From Cryptomeria japonica (lineage: Eukaryota; Streptophyta; Pinopsida; Cupressales; Cupressaceae): 64,000 nucleotides of DNA. Of the stretch, positions 59,136-64,000 are shown piece by piece; within the stretch, counting starts at the first letter, position 1; every line of letters begins with the position of its first letter. The stretch covers positions 153,777,113 to 153,841,112 of the forward strand of contig NC_081405.1 of NCBI RefSeq assembly GCF_030272615.1, read 5' to 3'. Below the pieces are notes generated by a model. It searched no databases, was not told the origin of the DNA, and was given only the letters and a program-made list of their open reading frames with translations. A program made the translations under genes and the position numbers.

Positions 59136-59908
59136 AGCGGGAGCATAAACGTACGCCCATACTTTCGGTAAAGTACAAGGAAACAACATTGAAAGACTTT
59201 CACCACGTCAAGGAGGCAAGATACAGCAAGCCCCCAGTGCACTAAGGATCTTATGACTTCGATTGACAAAGTAAAAGGGAAGATCACGAGGGAGAACCAT
59301 GACTATCAATAGTAAGGTTCCCTCACTATGAGTCATGCAAGAAAAAATACCAAAAATTTTCAAGGCAAAGCTAAGTTCGCCAAGAAATTTTTTTAAGAAT
59401 CTTGAAGAGATATGAATGGAGTGTATACCCCCTACGTTAAAGCGATCGCACATGCCTCATTGGGGGTGATTGCTTTAAGGTAGTGATACACATAAGAAAT
59501 GAGAAGGGAAAGGAGCACGTTATCGCAAAGATTTAGCCCCCAAGTGTGAGATAAACCTAAGGATAATAGACACAAAACACAAATCACGAGGTGACTTCGC
59601 TTTCCTTGGGGTCAGTATGCTATATGATAATTCATGTATATCATATGTATGTATGCATAATTTTTCTTCATTCCCCAATCACCGAAGGTCACTTAGAAGA
59701 AGGGAACACATGTGTCTTTTGAGTCAACATGAGAGAGACCAAAAGAGATCTCAATGCTTTGCATCGTCCTCAAGTAGACAACACTAAGGACAACAAATAG
59801 AAGAATGATAATAACACATAGAAGAAGTAACAAAAGATATCAAGAGAGGAGGAGAGAGTCTGCTGTGCTAATGAACTAGTCTAGCACGTCATCCACCCCC
59901 CGATCTTG
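59136..59908 (-). other. Non-coding stretch where pol would be expected
   Basis: No RT, RNase H or integrase motif was found on either strand. It holds only short frames and appears to be all that separates the gag-protease frame from the polypurine tract. Confidence 0.6.
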
Positions 59909-62900
59909 CTAATCAATATTTCGGGAAGGCAGGAAACACGCTAGAGGAGGAACATCCAACATAGCAGATGGACCTATCACAAGATCCAAACAAGGGCTAT
60001 GTTCATGTTCCAAGCCACGTTGTTCTTGTCTAGGAGCTAAGATAAGTGCTTTAGAAAATTCGTTAGATAAATGGTTATCAATATCAACATATTCATATTC
60101 ACTATCAGAAGCAAGAGAAGTAACATTTTCATCATGAATAATATTTTCATCTATATCATCATCAAGATTTATAAAAATAGGATCTTTAACTCGCACAGGA
60201 TCAAAACCATCATGCATCTTATGCTTAGGAGATTTTGGCTCAATTTTCGGCTGAGGAGAAAATGGAATAATACTAGCTGAAGGTGTTTTTGGGGATTGCA
60301 GAGTTTGAGAAGCAGCTGCATGAGCTCTAAGATGACGCTTTCATTGGCGTTCACGCGCAAAATGATTTCGTCTAGTCTTAGTAGGAAGTTGAGAAGATTG
60401 GGGAGGAGGAATGTTCTCATCCTTATCACTTGGGTGTTTAGGTTGTGGTCTCTTAGGTTGGATAATAGGAGAAGAGGAAGGTCTCTTCTCTTTATAAGAG
60501 GAAGGAGGAGGAACTGCTCCATATAAAGGAGGAATATTTGGTTTAGGAAGAAGACCAAGTCCATCATGACGAGGAGGTATAGGTCTACTTTTAGAAAGTT
60601 TATTAGACATAGACATAGTCACATCCATAGGAATGGGTTGGGAATATTCTTGAGGAAAGACATTAGTTTCATCTTTCAAAGGAAGAACTTCCTTCTCAAG
60701 AACGATAGGAATATCAAGTTTGGGTGTTCGAGGTTCACTTAGAGATAGGATCATATCTTTTTTCCACTTTTGATAAGATTTGAAAAGATGATCACTTCGT
60801 GGTGGAAGAGATTGGAATTGTTTAGGCCAAAAATAATCAATAGGAACGCTAGAAGTTCTTTTAGTTGGTTTAAAGAGACTATGATTAACAGTAACAACCT
60901 CACCATTATGGGGAAATTTCAAACACTTGTGAATAGGAGAAGCAATAGCTTTCATGGAAGATAGCCAAGGATAGCCTAGCTTCACACGAAATTGTTCGGA
61001 TGATGGAATAATAGCAAAGCTCACATCAAGGGATTTGTTATGGACCTCAATAGGTAATGTAATAGAACCAATTGCAGGAGAAAAAAATGCATCAAATAAT
61101 TTCACAACAACATTTGTTTTGTCATAGATCACTTGATTTAATTGCAAAGTAAAAAGAAATTCTTCAATAATAACATTAACCATGCAAGAAGGATCAATAA
61201 GCACTCCACGACAAGGTGTATTCTTGACTTTTGCAACTATATATAAAGGACCATAAAGTGCCCTGATAGTTTCACTGGAATCAAATGTGATGGAAGGTTC
61301 TTTAGGGATTTTCTGCTGCTCTACAAAGTTAATCACATTCGAAGTCATAGACACAAGACCATCAGGTGAGAAAGAGGAACCATTAGTCTCAATCACATTA
61401 GAGGTATGAGAAGGTAATGGATCAGTAAAAATTTTAAGATTTTGGTTAGGAAGAGCTACAGATGTGTTGCCTTTATCATTCACACCTGAAACAGAGATAG
61501 TATTATTATCAATCAAATCTTGAATTTTACCCTTTAAAGCAAAACATTTTTCAGTATCATGCCCAGGTTGACGATGAAATTGACAAAAAGATTTGTTATC
61601 AAAATAGGGTGAATTAATCTTTGTAGGATCTATTTTCTTTATTGAAGGGAGAGTAAGTACATTTCGTTCCAATAACTTATTCATAACACTATGCAATGAT
61701 TCATTCAAAGGAGTAAACTCTCTTTCTTTCTTGAAAAACTTAGAAATAGGAGGCACACCTGATGCTGCATTCACATTGTTGTTGGTGATGTTTTCATTGA
61801 ACTTAATGAACCCTCTGTTTGGTTTAAACTTCCCAAATGGTTGTTGACTACTATCACCCTTATCACTCGGAGCCATAGGATTTGCTTGTTCCATTTGACT
61901 CACAGTCAGTTGATAATTGTGAAGAGTTGCACACAACTATTGGAAATAAGTAAACTCAGAAAACAGAAGTTTTTCTCTAATATCTTTTTGTAAATTAGAA
62001 ATAAAGATTCTTTGAGTATCATTGTCAGGTACTGGAAAAGAAATTTGAGCACACAAATGCTTATATCTACCAATGAAATCAGTCACTTTTTCTTTAACAC
62101 CTTGTTTACAATGCATTAAATCAATCAAAGTAACTTTAGGACTTATATTGTTTTGAAATTGTTGAATAAAAGCATTTGCAAGTTGTTGGAAAGAAGTAAT
62201 AGAATAGGAAGGCAACGAGCAATACCATTGTAGAGCCTTATCTCTTAATGTTCTAATAAATAGTTTTGCAAGCAACCTTTGGTCATGAGTAAAATCGGTA
62301 CATATTGTTTGAAAGGTCTTAACATGTGTTAGAGGATCACCTTTACCATTATAAAGCTCCAACTACGGGATTTCAACATGCTTAGGGGGGATAGCTCGAA
62401 CAATGTCAAGAGAAAGTGGGCTCGCAACATCAAATGTGGGCACACTAAACTTAGATTGATTCATAGAGGCAGTTTGTTGCTGTAAAGAAGAGACAGTTTG
62501 TGCAAGATTGTTAATGGTCACTTCAGTCGAAGAGTTCATTTTAGACATGTTAGATTGTGATGGAGGTATTATGTTATTGAAAGAAGGTATTGATTGAGAG
62601 TAAGGTGGCGGGACCCTATGATAGTTAGTCATAGGAGATGATTGGAAAGAAGGAACACTACAAGGAGGAATGGAATGGTTGAATGAATTGCCCCCTTGCG
62701 TCATGTTCATTTGTGGAGATGTAATAGGGACACTCATTGAAGGAATGAATGAAGAAGTCGGATTGAATGAAGGAAGAGGGTTGATTGAAGGGGAAGGATT
62801 TCCCCCATGACTGGTGATCATAGGTGGAATGTTTTGTATTGAAGTAGTCATTATGTTTGATGTAAAAGTAAGTATACTAGCAATAGAAGTTGTCAAAGGG

Positions 62901-63319
62901 ATAGAATGATTGACTTGAGTAGGAGGTTGTGTATAACCTAAAGTTTCGACGCAACTCTTCATAGGCATCACATTTGAATCTACAATGTGTGCAATACTAC
63001 GCAAAATATCAATTCCATTCTTATCACTTTGAACCATATGTTTTAGACCCTCAATTAATGAAAGAGCTTGGCTATCGGGGTATTCTTGAGACATCCATTG
63101 CTGAAAATCGTCAAATTGGTTATCCAATTTCGAAAGTTGTTCTACAGAAACCTCATGGAGAGCTTCTTCATCATTAAGAGGATTAGAGGAATTACCCATG
63201 TCCTCGTTTAAAAGGCCATTAGGTTCCATCTCCTCGGTAATTAAACCTTGGAAAGACTTAATTCTAAGGCTTCGTCTAACGGCAATAGTGTAAGTAGGGC
63301 TTATTGTTGTAAAACTCAT
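59909..63319 (-). pseudogene. Gag-protease polyprotein with three in-frame stops
   Basis: A single frame runs from ATG 63319 to 59909 without any frameshift and is broken only by TAG (62365-62363), TAG (61939-61937) and TGA (60343-60341). The N-terminal 320 codons are Pro/Ser/Asn-rich. Codons from 62362 give the capsid-type gag domain (YNGKGDPLTHVKTF, LRDKALQWYCSLP, SFQQLANAFIQQF). Near 61600 is a zinc-knuckle variant FCQFHRQPGHDTEKC. The protease-like part (YGPLYIVAKVKN, GVLIDPSCMVNVI, LGYPWLSSM) is at about 61260-60950; the DPS replaces the usual D-S/T-G, so it may be inactive. A proline-rich part and an acidic tail end the frame. The stops fit CAG, CAG and CGA codons changed by C-to-T. Confidence 0.8.
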
Positions 63320-64000
63320 GCACTAGAGAGAGAGAGAGAAGATTTTGAATTTTGAAAATAAAGTTGGCAAAATTGAACAATGAGATAATGATTATCCAAT
63401 TTGAACTTTGTGAAAGAAGAGGGAAACACAACTTCCAAGAAAAGTAGGCACAATTGAAAAATTAGGGCCAACGGGGGTAGCTCTTAATTTTAATTGTTAT
63501 CTTGAAAATTGAAATCTTGAATTTTGAATTTATTTTCGAATTTAAAGGTAGCAAATTTCAATAAAATCAGCCAATCTCCTAGATTTAAGCTGTTAAATGC
63601 AATCATGACAATCTCCCGAAATTTCAAAAAAAATGTAGGGGACCGTGGCGAACGGAGTGCACACGGTCCTTGCAACTTTTTTTGAAATTTTCAGGGATGA
63701 AGGTTATGATGATTTTAAAGCTAATCTGAAAAAATTGAGTGATTTTACGATCTGTAGATAGGCCAAATTAAAGTTGCAATCTCAAAATTGAATCCTACCA
63801 AGATTGTTGAAAAATGCAAAATTTGAATTTTGAAAAAGAGAGGGAAACTGAAATTTTGAATTTTATGATTTTAGAGGGAATACTAAAAGCAATGCAAGCT
63901 TTGAAATTTAAAAGTTGACTCAATTTCATGCAAAATTCAATTTTAAAAGCGGAAATCAAAGTTGTTGCAATCAAACACTTAATTTCAAAAGTCACAAATT
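63320..64000 (-). other. Leader of the gag-protease element
   Basis: AT-rich with many GAAATTTTGAATTTT-like runs and no coding. It contains the long hairpin at 63615-63696. It lies upstream of the gag ATG on the minus strand; the 5' LTR is not reached. Confidence 0.5.
63615..63696. repeat. Long near-perfect hairpin in the leader
   Basis: CCCGAAATTTCAAAAAAAAT plus GTAGGGGACCGTG (63615-63647) pairs with CACGGTCCTTGCAAC and TTTTTTTGAAATTTTCAGGG (63662-63696) around a 14-nt loop GCGAACGGAGTGCA. The stem is about 33 bp with few mismatches. The inner 8 bp (GGACCGTG/CACGGTCC) are perfect. Confidence 0.8.

Larger units (their letters stand above)
57913..64000 (-). mobile_element. Gag-protease LTR element without pol, right end outside the window
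   Basis: The minus-strand element shows, from its 3' end, an LTR (57913-59120), a polypurine tract (59121-59135), about 770 bp without coding, one long gag-protease frame (63319-59909) and an AT-rich leader. There is no RT, RNase H or integrase between gag-protease and the LTR, so it is non-autonomous, like TR-GAG elements. It inserted into the LINE copy after TATAC (57908-57912). The 5' LTR and the second target duplication lie beyond 64000. Confidence 0.8.

Noticed and set aside
60071-60964. Plus-strand frames opposite the gag-protease frame
   Set aside because: They are antisense shadows of the 3.4-kb minus-strand frame.

Overview
The window looks like nuclear DNA of a plant with a large, retrotransposon-rich genome. 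I think a conifer (possibly a Cupressaceae-type gymnosperm) is most likely. The reasons are one spliced host gene with introns up to 15.5 kb, strong AT-richness, old diverged LTR elements nested in plant-type LINEs, and LTR termini such as TGTAATGTCC. The species is an inference and not shown by the sequence. No rRNA, tRNA, CRISPR or prokaryotic operon structure was seen.

The host gene is a purple acid phosphatase (PAP) on the + strand. It has eight exons from 11523 to 41424 that join without a frame error into 462 codons plus stop. All metal-ligand motifs, a signal peptide and GT-AG introns are present. A palindromic GAATATTC, matching the PHR1/P1BS consensus, lies about 135 bp upstream of the ATG, and an AATAAA lies about 125 bp after the stop. 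The gene looks intact.

Layout: 1-7262 holds a long inverted repeat whose left arm is split by a 5'-truncated LINE; its spacer carries a tRNA-derived SINE with a clear target duplication. 8205-8993 is a GC-rich non-autonomous hAT element with 8-bp target duplications. 9.0-10.0 kb is extremely AT-rich and 10.0-10.27 kb is a GC-rich SINE-like block. 11.5-41.4 kb is the PAP gene. Its intron 3 contains a decayed copy of exon 5/intron 5 and a solo LTR. Its intron 4 contains two LINE fragments, a solo LTR and a 7.23-kb element (28831-36060, target duplication CTATG). 41.7-43.4 kb is a solo LTR between two identical 154-bp direct repeats. 44.9-47.9 kb is a LINE on the minus strand. 48.2-57.5 kb is a Ty3/gypsy element with both LTRs, gag, protease, RT, RNase H, integrase and an extra ORF, all broken. 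57.5-57.9 kb is a second copy of the LINE 5' part. 57.9-64.0 kb is a minus-strand gag-protease element without polymerase, running off the right edge.

The most unusual object is the 7.23-kb element in PAP intron 4. Its only protein is the accessory-ORF type otherwise found downstream of integrase in the 48-57 kb gypsy element. Upstream of that ORF is an array of 13 near-palindromic hairpins with a period of about 168 bp. A second theme is decay: almost every in-frame stop in the retroelement polyproteins is explained by a C-to-T or G-to-A change, as expected for methylated, silenced DNA.
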